A stretch of 47,757 nucleotides of DNA from Victivallaceae bacterium (GTDB taxonomy: Bacteria > Verrucomicrobiota > Lentisphaeria > Victivallales > Victivallaceae). The stretch covers positions 1 through 47,757 of the forward strand of contig JAKSOF010000016.1 of assembly GCA_024405735.1 (NCBI GenBank), read 5' to 3'. Positions 41,039 to 47,757 of the stretch are shown here, piece by piece; the first letter of the stretch is position 1; the number at the start of each line of letters is the position of its first letter. A program made the position numbers and the translations under genes. Below the pieces are notes generated by a model. That model saw only the letters and a program-made list of their open reading frames with translations. It was not told the DNA's origin and did not search any database.

Positions 41039-41302
41039 TTACTTCGCCATCGAATTGACGAGTTTGTCCGCCTGCGATTTCTTGTTGGCGGCGCGGTTCG
41101 CGTGGATCGTACCGACTTTTGCCGCTTTGTCGAGCGCGCTGACGAAATCCTTGGCAAATTCCACCGCGGCGGCATCGTTGGCGGCGACCGCCGCACGGAG
41201 TTTCTTTTCCAACGTGTGGAGTTTGCTGATGCGCGAACGGTTGCGCAGATTCGCCTGTGCGCTGGTGCGGATGCGCTTGATCGCCGATTTCATGTGAGCC
41301 AT
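41039..41302 (-). CDS. rpsT: 30S ribosomal protein S20
   Basis: 87 residues, typical. It binds 16S rRNA early in small-subunit assembly. The S20 pattern is clear: MKSAIKRIRTSAQANLRNRSRISKL, AVEFAKDFVSALDKAAKVGTIHANRAANKKSQ. GGAAGGAA lies before the ATG. It is a monocistronic unit with promoter TTGCAT-N17-TATTTT at 41391-41363 and terminator at 40997-41023. Confidence 0.97.
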   Translation of the reverse strand: MAHMKSAIKRIRTSAQANLRNRSRISKLHTLEKKLRAAVAANDAAAVEFAKDFVSALDKAAKVGTIHANRAANKKSQADKLVNSMAK

Positions 41303-41362
41303 AATGACAATTCCTTCCGTTATATCGGTTTATTTTGAATCAACTGATAATTGCATTTATTT

Positions 41363-41391
41363 AAAATAACACGCTTCTTTGAAAAATGCAA
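41363..41391 (-). promoter_or_regulatory. rpsT promoter
   Basis: On the minus strand TTGCAT (41391-41386), 17-bp spacer, TATTTT (41368-41363). The leader is about 54 nt. Confidence 0.65.
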
Positions 41392-41419
41392 CTCTTTTTC
41401 GTAAAAAAAAGCGAGAGTT

Positions 41420-43054
41420 TCACCCGTTTATCGCGATGATCCGGTCACAGCTTTGCAATGCGGCTTTGCGGTGGGAAATGACGAGGATCGTCACTTTGCC
41501 GTGAAGCGAGGCGAGCGTTTCCGCAAATTCCGACTCGGTCATCGCGTCAAGCGCGCTTGTCGCCTCATCGAGCAGCAGAAGTTTCACGCCGCGCCGGCAG
41601 AGAGCGCGCGCGATGGCGAGCCGTTGCCGCTGACCGCCGGACAAATTGTTGCCGTCGGGGTCGATCCGGTGATCCAGCGCGCCCGGCAGACTCCGCACGA
41701 AATCGTCGATACGGGCAAGTTTCAAGGCGCGGTAAACATCCTCATCGGAGACCGCCTCGCCAAAAGTGAGATTATACCGCAAGGTATCTTCAAAAAGCGG
41801 AATATGTTGTGGTACAAAACCAGTCTGCCGCCGGAAAGACGTCAACACTTCGTTCAACGCTTTCCCGTCGACGCGGATCTCTCCCGACTCCGGCGCATAA
41901 AAGCCGAGCAACAGCGAAAACAACGTCGATTTGCCGCTTCCCGTGCGCCCCGTGACGCCGACGCATTCCCCCGGTTTCACGGTAAGGGAAAAACGATCGA
42001 AAATTTTTTGTCCGCCGGGATAACCGAAAACAAGATCGCGAATTTCCACGCTTCCGGAAAATTCAAATCCGTCCGCTTCATTGGAAATCCTCTCCTCCGG
42101 GATCGCGGTAAAATCACGGTAAAAATCGTTCCACAGCGGTTCATATTGCCGCAACAAAGCCGTTGCGTAATGCATCCGGCTGAATGCCGGAAGCAAACGC
42201 GAAAAAACGGCGATCAACGCGGCAAAATCCAGCAAGATCGTCGGATGCGGCACTTTCAACAGCAACATTACGCACAACAGTCCGAAAAGATATAGCAAGG
42301 CGGAACTTTCCAGTATCAGCCGGGGCGCCTGTCCGAAATCATAGAGTTTTTTCCGCATCGGAAAAAGTTTCTCCTGATATGCGGCATAGCGTTGCGAAAA
42401 AAAGTTTTCTCCGCCGAATGCGCGCAATGTTTCCAATGCGTCAAGCGATTGCGCCGCAAGTTTGCCCGCTTCAAGATCAAGCGTCCCCGCCGCCGCGCCG
42501 AGCCGGCGGTTCCGGCGGTAAAAAAACCACACTACGCCAATTGTCGCCGCGCCGAAAAAAAGCACACCGGAAAGTGCAATATAAGGCAAATAAACCGCAA
42601 GCGCCGCGAGCAATACAGCGCAGAGCATCACGTCCGCGACCAACTGCATCGCCGGCAAAAACGCCCGTTCGCAAAGCAGATTCACCCGCGACAGCGACAA
42701 AGCGCAATCCGCGCCGCCGCGCCGCCGGATCCCGGCAAAATCGCCGTGGAGATAGCGGTCATACAGCGTTGCGCACCATTTTTGCTGTTTTTGATAGACG
42801 AAATCCGATTGCAGAGAGACGATCCAATAGGCGAAAAGATTTTTGCCGATCAGCAAAACGAGCACAAGCAAGAGCAATCCGGCGCTGACCAGAGAAGTCT
42901 TTCCCTGCAGAAAAAATTTGACGGCGACGACGAAAACACCGATCCCCGCCATTTCCAGCACGGCGGAAACGAACATCGCGATCTCAATGCCGAAACGCTT
43001 CCAGCGATCGCCCGGGGAGAGCAGAGAATTGAGTTGTCCAAAAAGTTTCAGCAT
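41420..43054 (-). CDS. ABC exporter, fused permease and ATPase
   Basis: 544 residues. Six membrane helices occupy 20-300. The ATPase has Walker A VTGRTGSGKST, Q-loop FVPQHI, signature NLSGGQRQRLAIARAL, Walker B LLLLDEATSALD and H-loop VISHR. It is a half-exporter acting as a dimer. Closest in feel are PglK/MsbA-like flippases, but the cargo cannot be told. The RBS is AGGAGC. It lies 69 nt after the small membrane protein gene downstream of mraZ, probably in the same transcript. The permease helices contain several cysteines (DRYLHGDFAG, GGADCALSLSRVNLLCERAF). Confidence 0.92.
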   Translation of the reverse strand: MLKLFGQLNSLLSPGDRWKRFGIEIAMFVSAVLEMAGIGVFVVAVKFFLQGKTSLVSAGLLLLVLVLLIGKNLFAYWIVSLQSDFVYQKQQKWCATLYDRYLHGDFAGIRRRGGADCALSLSRVNLLCERAFLPAMQLVADVMLCAVLLAALAVYLPYIALSGVLFFGAATIGVVWFFYRRNRRLGAAAGTLDLEAGKLAAQSLDALETLRAFGGENFFSQRYAAYQEKLFPMRKKLYDFGQAPRLILESSALLYLFGLLCVMLLLKVPHPTILLDFAALIAVFSRLLPAFSRMHYATALLRQYEPLWNDFYRDFTAIPEERISNEADGFEFSGSVEIRDLVFGYPGGQKIFDRFSLTVKPGECVGVTGRTGSGKSTLFSLLLGFYAPESGEIRVDGKALNEVLTSFRRQTGFVPQHIPLFEDTLRYNLTFGEAVSDEDVYRALKLARIDDFVRSLPGALDHRIDPDGNNLSGGQRQRLAIARALCRRGVKLLLLDEATSALDAMTESEFAETLASLHGKVTILVISHRKAALQSCDRIIAING

Positions 43055-43123
43055 AAAACAGCGCTCCTATTTCATATAAAAAATAGCACGCCGTTCCCTT
43101 TTCTGCAAATCGAATGCAAAAAA

Positions 43124-43354
43124 TCAATGACGGGAAGCCAGACGCAATATCAAAAGCGGATTTTTTTCCGCGAGATGATTCCAGTTCTGACCGTTTTTCG
43201 GGAAGCGCATCGAAACGTTCTTTGCCATTTTCTGCGCAGTCGTCACCGACTGCGGCGCATCGTGATGAAGCCGTACGCCAGACAAGAGCATCGTAATGGA
43301 AAAAAAGACCGCGACAAGCAGAATTTTGACCAACGGTGAAGCATTACGATTCAT
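43124..43354 (-). CDS. small single-span membrane protein in the mraZ operon
   Basis: 76 residues. The ATG overlaps the mraZ end by 11 nt and has AAGGAGG 8 nt before it inside mraZ, so it is a real and coupled gene. A short basic start (NRNASPLVK) precedes one helix (ILLVAVFFSITMLLSGV). The remaining 49 residues face the periplasm and are basic and polar. Topology and place resemble FtsL, which is often encoded near mraZ, but the tail is shorter than FtsL's and lacks a leucine heptad coiled coil. I do not assign it. Confidence 0.72.
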   Translation of the reverse strand: MNRNASPLVKILLVAVFFSITMLLSGVRLHHDAPQSVTTAQKMAKNVSMRFPKNGQNWNHLAEKNPLLILRLASRH

Positions 43355-43847
43355 GAGAAACGGCCTCCTTCTGATTCAATTCCATTTGACGTTTGTTTTT
43401 TTCTGCGCGTAAAATATCATCCATTTCCGCTTCAAAGCGGTCGGCTGCCCAAATTTCGACGCCGATCTCGACGCCGACGACCTTTGCCGCTTCTCCCGGG
43501 AACAATCCGGCAAAACGCTGCAGGACTTCCGGCAAAGTCACCCTGCCCTGACGGCTGATTTTAGCGGCACTTGCCATCGAGCCGAAACGGCGCAACGAAC
43601 GGCGGGCGGCAAAACTTGCTCCGACCGCGTCCAGATCGCCGAGTTCCCGGCGGCGCATTTCCTGGTAGACTTCCTCCGGATAGACCGCAACCGCCCCCTC
43701 CGGCAAGCCGAAAAGCACGACTTCCCCGTCGCAACGGCGCAGAAAATCCTCGACCGTCGCCGCCGTCAGCCGCACCCTGCCCGCGCCGTCGACACGGCAG
43801 GAATCCATTCCGCAAAAACTCAACATCGCAGCCGTCGTGCCTTTCAT
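43344..43847 (-). CDS. mraZ: MraZ-like transcriptional regulator
   Basis: 167 residues from ATG 43847 (GGA upstream; an ATG at 43826 is possible). Two SpoVT/AbrB-like half-repeats are seen: VDGAGRVRLT near residues 19-28, and ISRQGRVTLPEVL near 96-108, followed by VGVEIGVEIWAADRFE, matching the MraZ pattern D-x-GR-x-P and G-x-EIW. In other bacteria MraZ is the first gene of the division and cell-wall cluster and represses its own promoter through 10-bp-spaced boxes. Here it is followed by a small membrane protein and an ABC exporter, with no rsmH. A 10-bp-periodic box array lies upstream. Confidence 0.85.
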   Translation of the reverse strand: MKGTTAAMLSFCGMDSCRVDGAGRVRLTAATVEDFLRRCDGEVVLFGLPEGAVAVYPEEVYQEMRRRELGDLDAVGASFAARRSLRRFGSMASAAKISRQGRVTLPEVLQRFAGLFPGEAAKVVGVEIGVEIWAADRFEAEMDDILRAEKNKRQMELNQKEAVSHES

Positions 43848-43853
43848 TTTATT

Positions 43854-43904
43854 CCAATATTCTCCATTTATTGTCAATATAATCCAATTTTTTCCAAAAT
43901 ACAA
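43854..43904 (-). promoter_or_regulatory. mraZ promoter overlaid by a 10-bp-periodic box array
   Basis: On the minus strand TTGTAT (43904-43899), 17-bp spacer, TATATT (43881-43876). On the plus strand the box TCCA(A/T) has its CC at 43854, 43864, 43884 and 43894, with a degenerate copy (GTCAA) at 43874. On the minus strand these read TTGGA at exact 10-bp steps. This matches the known MraZ operator layout (repeats of TGGGN with 5-nt spacers). Confidence 0.7.
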
Positions 43905-43934
43905 GTGCTTTTTTCTGATTTTTTATTTTTTTGC

Positions 43935-43960
43935 AAAAAAAATCCCTCCGGGCGGAGGGA
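43935..43960 (-). terminator. intrinsic terminator of the rhodanese gene
   Basis: On the minus strand TCCCTCC, GCCC loop, GGAGGGA (43960-43943), then a run of eight T (43942-43935). It insulates the rhodanese gene from mraZ. Confidence 0.85.
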
Positions 43961-43998
43961 AAAGCAAAAAAAAGGAAAAGAGGGTTATCTGTTACTGC

Positions 43999-44349
43999 TT
44001 ATTTTTCTATCGGCAGTTGCAGGATCCTTGCGGCATCGCCGACCCCGCCCAGATTGTAAACATTGACGTAGCCTTTTTGCGTCAATGCTTCTTTGGCGAT
44101 GCCGGAGCGGCGTCCACTGCGGCAATAAAGATAGACGGGGATCGACAAATCGGGCGCGACTCCGGCGATTTCCCGGGAAATTTCCCCGTGCGGGATCCAT
44201 ACGGCTCCGGCAAGATGCCCCGCCGTATATTCTTCCCGGGAACGGACGTCGATCAATTTCGCTTCCGGCGGCATCGGCAGCGGGACATCGGCTTTTTTGC
44301 ATCCGCAAATGCCGCAAAGTGAAATCAAGGCAAGTAAAAAGCGATTCAT
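43999..44349 (-). CDS. rhodanese-domain lipoprotein
   Basis: 116 residues from the ATG at 44349, which has AGGAGG before it. The start NRFLLALISLCGICGCKK is a lipoprotein signal with a lipobox-like ICGC, so the cysteine at 17 is probably lipidated. One rhodanese domain follows: KLIDVRSREEYTAGHLAGAVWIPHGEI and the active-site loop LYCRSGRRSG with the catalytic cysteine. It would sit in the periplasm or outer membrane and carry or transfer sulfane sulfur, or bind anions. Stand-alone transcription unit. Confidence 0.9.
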   Translation of the reverse strand: MNRFLLALISLCGICGCKKADVPLPMPPEAKLIDVRSREEYTAGHLAGAVWIPHGEISREIAGVAPDLSIPVYLYCRSGRRSGIAKEALTQKGYVNVYNLGGVGDAARILQLPIEK

Positions 44350-44434
44350 GTCAAAAACCTCCTGCGCCATTATCTTTTACAATATATAACGGCTTTGAAA
44401 AAAATCAAGTCTGCGGATTTCCGCCACTCAAGAC

Positions 44435-44463
44435 TTGACAAATCCCGGTTCAGAGGGTATAAT
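44435..44463 (+). promoter_or_regulatory. consensus sigma-70 promoter of the secreted CBM-like gene
   Basis: TTGACA at 44435-44440, 17-bp spacer, TATAAT at 44458-44463, the only promoter in this window perfect at both boxes. The leader is about 55 nt with GAAAGGA before the ATG. Confidence 0.85.
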
Positions 44464-44523
44464 AAAGAAAGTCTCTTAAAAAAAGAGCGATTCCATCACA
44501 CATGAAAAGAAAGGATTTTAACG

Positions 44524-45054
44524 ATGAAAAAACTGCTGATCGCTTCGTTGGTCGCGGCGGGCGCACTCGCCGGAGCCATTGAATTCCGCATTGAGGGGGA
44601 ACATCTTCCCCATAAGGGCGCGTGGGCGGACGGCGGACAGAATTCCGCAGTCGGCACACGCGTCGCGACCTCCAACAAGAACTTCCAAAAGGGCAACGAC
44701 GATGCCAACAAGGGCACCGGCACTTACGGAGTTCCCGCTCCCGGGAAATATTTCGTCTGGGTCCGCACGCTCGATTTCGGCGAAGGCTACCGCAAGACGC
44801 AGATCAAGATCAACGGTCAGAGCATCGGCAAATTCGGCGACGGCAAAGTCGCCGTCAAGGGCAAACCCGAATACAAGTGGAAGCGTGCGATGCTCCCCGT
44901 CGAACTCACGGACAAAATCGCGTTGGAAGCGATCCCGTTCGCCGGCGTCAGCCGCCTCGACTCGATCATTTTCACGCAGGATGAAAATTTCAAGCCCTCC
45001 GATGATGCCGCGGAAGTGACCGACAGCATCGAAGAAATGGAAGCGCTTGACTAA
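44524..45054 (+). CDS. secreted stand-alone carbohydrate-binding-like domain protein
   Basis: 176 residues. A Sec signal peptide (KKLLIASLVAAGALAGA) is followed by one beta-sandwich of about 130 residues: EFRIEGEHL, PAPGKYFVWVRT, GYRKTQIKINGQSIGKFGDG, KRAMLPVELTD, ALEAIPFAGVSRLDSIIFT. The pattern (E at the first strand, Y/W-VR, R-DSI-FT) is that of CBM35/CBM6-like domains. The acidic tail ends EEMEALD. The next gene has the same domain at its N-terminus fused to a large hydrolase-like protein. It has a perfect promoter and a 15-bp terminator, so it is likely abundant. Binding of a glycan is inferred. Confidence 0.82.
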   Translation: MKKLLIASLVAAGALAGAIEFRIEGEHLPHKGAWADGGQNSAVGTRVATSNKNFQKGNDDANKGTGTYGVPAPGKYFVWVRTLDFGEGYRKTQIKINGQSIGKFGDGKVAVKGKPEYKWKRAMLPVELTDKIALEAIPFAGVSRLDSIIFTQDENFKPSDDAAEVTDSIEEMEALD

Positions 45055-45068
45055 GCGGTCAATTTGTC

Positions 45069-45108
45069 AAGACTGCCGCAAAAGCGTTTTGCGGCAGTCT
45101 TTTTTTTA
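45069..45108 (+). terminator. intrinsic terminator after the CBM-like gene
   Basis: A perfect 15-bp stem (45069-45083 with 45087-45101), a GCG loop and at least seven further T. It separates the two related secreted genes. Confidence 0.93.
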
Positions 45109-45218
45109 TGCAAAAAAACAGTCGTTTCATCCCTCTTTGATTTTTATTTTCCGACTTTTGTGCTATTTTATTAGGTATCGTGTTTTTTTCACCCATAAAA
45201 CGACAGGAGAAACCAAGG

Positions 45219-47757
45219 ATGAAAAAATTTTTGACGTTGCTCGGCATCGCGCTTTGCGGAGTGCTTTCCGCCGCGACTTTCAAAGTCGAAGCGGAAAAGC
45301 TCAACGACACCGGCAAATGGATGATCGCCCCCGACGGGAAAGCCTCGGAACTCAAAATGCTCTACTCCAATTTGCAGTCGGGAATCGTCGCCAAAGGCTC
45401 GTTCAAAGTGGAAAAAGCAGGAGCGTACACGATGTATGTGCGTTCCAATTCCCAGGGCGGCGGCTACCGTAAAACCAAGATCTCGATCAACGGTGTCGGC
45501 GCGGGCAGTTTCGGCGACAAGCCGGGCACGAGCGGCTACATCTGGGAAAAGCGCAAACTCCCCGTCAAACTCAAGGAAGGTGAAAACAAGATCACCCTCA
45601 AAGCGGAATCCGGTTATTCGCGCATCGACACGATCCTCTTTACCGATGATGCCGCCTTCAATCCCGACAACGGCTTCGGCGAAGTCGCCAACGCCGAACG
45701 CATCGGCGAAGAAGTCATCCGCATCAATCTGCCAATTCAAGGCGCCAAAGGCAAACCGGAATTTCTCCTTTTCCACGGCAACCGTCCCTGGGTCGCCAAC
45801 GACTGCGCCGCGCTTTACGCCAAGGCGGGATTGCGCACGACTTGCGTCAACAGCGTTTATTTGAATGGCCTCGGCGGCGCGTCGATCAAACAATTTTTGA
45901 GCGACAAAGTCGAACCCAAACCGAAAGACGGCATCACCCCCAGTTTCGCCGCGCTGAAAAAATACAAGGCGGTGCTTTTCACCGCGATCCCGGCGGATAA
46001 TCAGAAAAAACTTTTCACTCCGGAGCGCATCGCCAAACTGAAGGAATACGTCGAAAACGGCGGCGTGGTCTTTTTCAACTGCAACGTACCGGATTCGCTG
46101 CAGGAACTTCTCCCCGTAACCTGGGATGGCGACCTCCTCAACGACGATGTCGAACAATTTGCGGCAAGCCGTCCGGAGGGCGAAGTCTATTCTTTCCTGC
46201 CGGAAAAACTTCCCGTCTTTTACGGTACGCATCTTGCGCAGCCGCTTCCCGGCGCCAAGGTGCTTTCCTATGTTCTTTCCCCCGGCGGCGACAAACTCGG
46301 CGCTTATATTGCGGAAAAAGAGATCGGCAAGGGCAAAGTCGTCTACTTCGCCTTTGACTGGAATCGCACTCGGGGATTGCGTCAGCTCTGGAGCTGGGCT
46401 TACGGTCAGCCGCTGATGGCGGCGATGGTGGGATATTCCGCCGATCTCAAAGTCGATCCGGCGAAACTCATGGAGCACAGCGCGATCATTCCGCAGCAGG
46501 AAGTCGCCGAAGCCAGCGTCAAAATCGACGATGTGAAATGGGATATTGCCGATGTCCGAGGCGTTACGCTCGAGGGAAATGCCGCCACTTTTGCCAACGG
46601 CACGAAACTTGTCATCAGCGACAAGGGTGCGGTTTCCGTCACCTACCCCGGTCAGCAAATCGCGCAACTGAATTTCACCGACTCGCCCAAAATGAAATTT
46701 TTCGGCGCAATGGAGCAGAATCTCGTCGGCGCGGAAGCCGTCGAAAATATGCGCAAAGCGGTCAAATCCAAAATCGTTTCCTGGCATTTCGACGGCGTTG
46801 AAGTTTCCGGCGACACGGTTTTGCTTCACTTCAGCAATGAGAGCGGCAAATACGACTGGCAGTTCAAAGCGGGGACGCTTGACCTTGACGGCCGCCACTA
46901 CGACTGCGTCGCCGACCGCATCCACGTCATCGAATACAAGGGCAACTTGCAGACGATCGACTTTCCGGCGGAGATCCGCCTCGGCGAAACGCTCGCCGGA
47001 CATCAGGTGAAGCGGCTTGCCTGCTACGCGGGACCGCGCGGTTACGCGGAATTCGACTATTCCGGCAAAAAAGCGCAGACTTGCGGCAGTTACGGATTTT
47101 TCTCGGCGGGACAGCCTTTCAGCTGGATCGTTGCGCCGCAGGGGATCTACTCAAGTTTCACCGAAGCGCCGCAGGTGGTCGAGGTGAATCCATCCGTCAG
47201 TCAGGGGGCAAAAGCGATCAAGGAAAACTTGTCCGTCACCGTCGGACGCCGCAAAGCGCCGATCACGACGAAATATATGTGGCACGGATTTTCCGCCGGA
47301 AAGGAAAATCCGCACAACGACTGGATGGCGATGTACCAGTTCCAGCGGCATAACTTGCGCAAAGCCGCCAACTTGCGCGAGATCCCCTCGGTGCCGACGG
47401 CGAGCCACACCAACACGCTGTCGGGCGACGAGCCGCGCAAGGCGATCGAAGCGGCGAAAAAACTCGGCTTCCAGCAGTTCCATCTGCAACTTTGCCCCAG
47501 CCCGATCGAAAGCCTCGACCGCACTAAAAACGAGAGGTTCGACATGATCCGCGAAAACGGGATGCGTCCGCGTCCCTGGACGGCGGCGGATTATACGCAC
47601 GGCGACGGTGAAAAAGTCCACGCCCGCAAGGATTTCTTCCTCCGCAATCCCGACGGTTCGATTTACGCCTACGGCGGCGTCCACCCGGTGCTGGATATGA
47701 ATAACCCCGAAGTGCAGAAATGGTACTTCGCGATCATTGAAAACGCGGTCAAGGCGG
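45219..47757 (+). CDS. large secreted glycoside-hydrolase-like protein, 3' end outside window
   Basis: The frame is open from ATG 45219 (CAAGGA before it) to the window end, 846 codons seen. A signal peptide (KKFLTLLGIALCGVLSAA) leads to a CBM-like domain (20-140) that mirrors the upstream protein (YTMYVRS, GGGYRKTKISINGVGAGSFG, SRIDTILFTDD). Residues about 170-400 resemble a class I glutamine-amidotransferase/ThuA-like fold (FLLFHGNRPW, NGGVVFFNCN, GKGKVVYFAFDWN), as in several polysaccharide-degrading enzymes. A beta-sandwich follows. From about 680 a TIM barrel with MWHGFSAGKENPHNDW, KLGFQQFHLQ and HPVLDMNNPEVQKWY begins, in the style of alpha-galactosidase-like families. The family and substrate are not certain, and catalytic residues may lie beyond the window. 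Confidence 0.85.
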   Translation, partial: MKKFLTLLGIALCGVLSAATFKVEAEKLNDTGKWMIAPDGKASELKMLYSNLQSGIVAKGSFKVEKAGAYTMYVRSNSQGGGYRKTKISINGVGAGSFGDKPGTSGYIWEKRKLPVKLKEGENKITLKAESGYSRIDTILFTDDAAFNPDNGFGEVANAERIGEEVIRINLPIQGAKGKPEFLLFHGNRPWVANDCAALYAKAGLRTTCVNSVYLNGLGGASIKQFLSDKVEPKPKDGITPSFAALKKYKAVLFTAIPADNQKKLFTPERIAKLKEYVENGGVVFFNCNVPDSLQELLPVTWDGDLLNDDVEQFAASRPEGEVYSFLPEKLPVFYGTHLAQPLPGAKVLSYVLSPGGDKLGAYIAEKEIGKGKVVYFAFDWNRTRGLRQLWSWAYGQPLMAAMVGYSADLKVDPAKLMEHSAIIPQQEVAEASVKIDDVKWDIADVRGVTLEGNAATFANGTKLVISDKGAVSVTYPGQQIAQLNFTDSPKMKFFGAMEQNLVGAEAVENMRKAVKSKIVSWHFDGVEVSGDTVLLHFSNESGKYDWQFKAGTLDLDGRHYDCVADRIHVIEYKGNLQTIDFPAEIRLGETLAGHQVKRLACYAGPRGYAEFDYSGKKAQTCGSYGFFSAGQPFSWIVAPQGIYSSFTEAPQVVEVNPSVSQGAKAIKENLSVTVGRRKAPITTKYMWHGFSAGKENPHNDWMAMYQFQRHNLRKAANLREIPSVPTASHTNTLSGDEPRKAIEAAKKLGFQQFHLQLCPSPIESLDRTKNERFDMIRENGMRPRPWTAADYTHGDGEKVHARKDFFLRNPDGSIYAYGGVHPVLDMNNPEVQKWYFAIIENAVKA

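Noticed and set aside
43124-43354. Assignment of the small membrane protein as FtsL
   Set aside because: The periplasmic part is too short and lacks a leucine-zipper-like coiled coil; only its place after mraZ suggests it.
1-47757. CRISPR arrays, tRNA genes, complete insertion sequences or prophage
   Set aside because: I saw no regularly spaced repeats with spacers, no cloverleaf with a CCA-type end, and no transposase or phage structural gene on reading both strands; absence cannot be proven without a search tool.

Overview
This window looks like chromosomal DNA from a member of the PVC superphylum, most plausibly a Lentisphaerota (Victivallales-like) gut or anaerobic bacterium. The evidence is a 51-residue gene at 11807 matching the small basic protein family I know from Planctomycetes, Verrucomicrobia and Chlamydiae, Gram-negative envelope genes, a large repetitive secreted beta-helix protein at the left edge, and a secreted carbohydrate-active locus at the right edge. 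This is inference from gene content; no 16S gene is present. The window is gene-dense, of moderately high GC, and carries almost entirely core genes. I see no tRNA, CRISPR array, intact transposase or prophage.

Layout. 1-2.0 kb: 3' part of a giant secreted protein and a 41-residue cysteine-containing peptide ending at a clean terminator. 2.0-3.1 kb: a recombinase-like remnant and a ferredoxin-nitroreductase fusion. 3.1-6.6 kb: accD, the SRP RNA, rph and dnaX. 6.6-8.3 kb (minus): sigma-70 factor with a lysine/alanine tail, and a monooxygenase-like gene. 8.5-12.0 kb: mfd and the small basic protein. 12.0-12.5 kb: a palindrome-rich intergenic element bounded by 38-bp inverted repeats. 12.5-14.4 kb: ligA (minus). 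14.5-18.8 kb: asd, two unrecognised genes, a DUF486 membrane protein and nfo. 18.8-22.0 kb: ceramidase-like protein, DEDDh exonuclease and M24 peptidase. 22.1-23.9 kb: a small candidate leader ORF with terminator and a sodium/solute symporter. 24.2-28.1 kb (minus): ispG, rseP and a diverged cysteine desulfurase paralogue. 28.2-29.7 kb: nifS-type desulfurase and a YbeD-like gene. 29.8-32.8 kb: nagB, a ROK/ASKHA-like kinase homologue and a TatD nuclease. 32.8-36.4 kb (minus): membrane fusion protein and FeoA-FeoB. 36.4-40.7 kb: two thioesterases, a MATE exporter, a patatin and a lipid-kinase-like membrane protein. 41-44.3 kb (minus): rpsT, ABC exporter, small membrane protein, mraZ and a rhodanese lipoprotein. 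44.5 kb to the end: two secreted proteins sharing a carbohydrate-binding-like domain, the second a glycoside-hydrolase-like giant cut by the window edge.

Regulation is unusually readable. Most transcription units have a -35 box near TTGAMA or TTGCAA, a 16-18 bp spacer and a -10 box TATATT, TATTTT or TATAAT. Several divergent gene pairs share or interlock these boxes. ligA and the membrane fusion protein gene appear to be leaderless. mraZ, detached from the usual division and cell-wall cluster, has a 10-bp-periodic box array over its own promoter. FeoAB has a 16-bp-periodic operator-like repeat over its promoter. An intrinsic terminator for the minus strand is embedded in the 3' coding end of dnaX, where it also creates a slippery-heptamer-plus-hairpin arrangement.

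Functionally the window joins DNA repair (mfd, ligA, nfo, exonuclease), iron-sulfur and isoprenoid synthesis (nifS, desulfurase paralogue, ispG, feoAB), lipid metabolism (accD, acyl-ACP thioesterase, patatin, lipid kinase, ceramidase-like), amino-sugar use (nagB, ROK-like) and secreted glycan degradation. I found no single obviously new system. The best leads are the small cysteine peptide, the mraZ box array with its unusual operon, the dnaX-embedded terminator, the paired carbohydrate-binding-domain proteins and the nested palindromic intergenic element.
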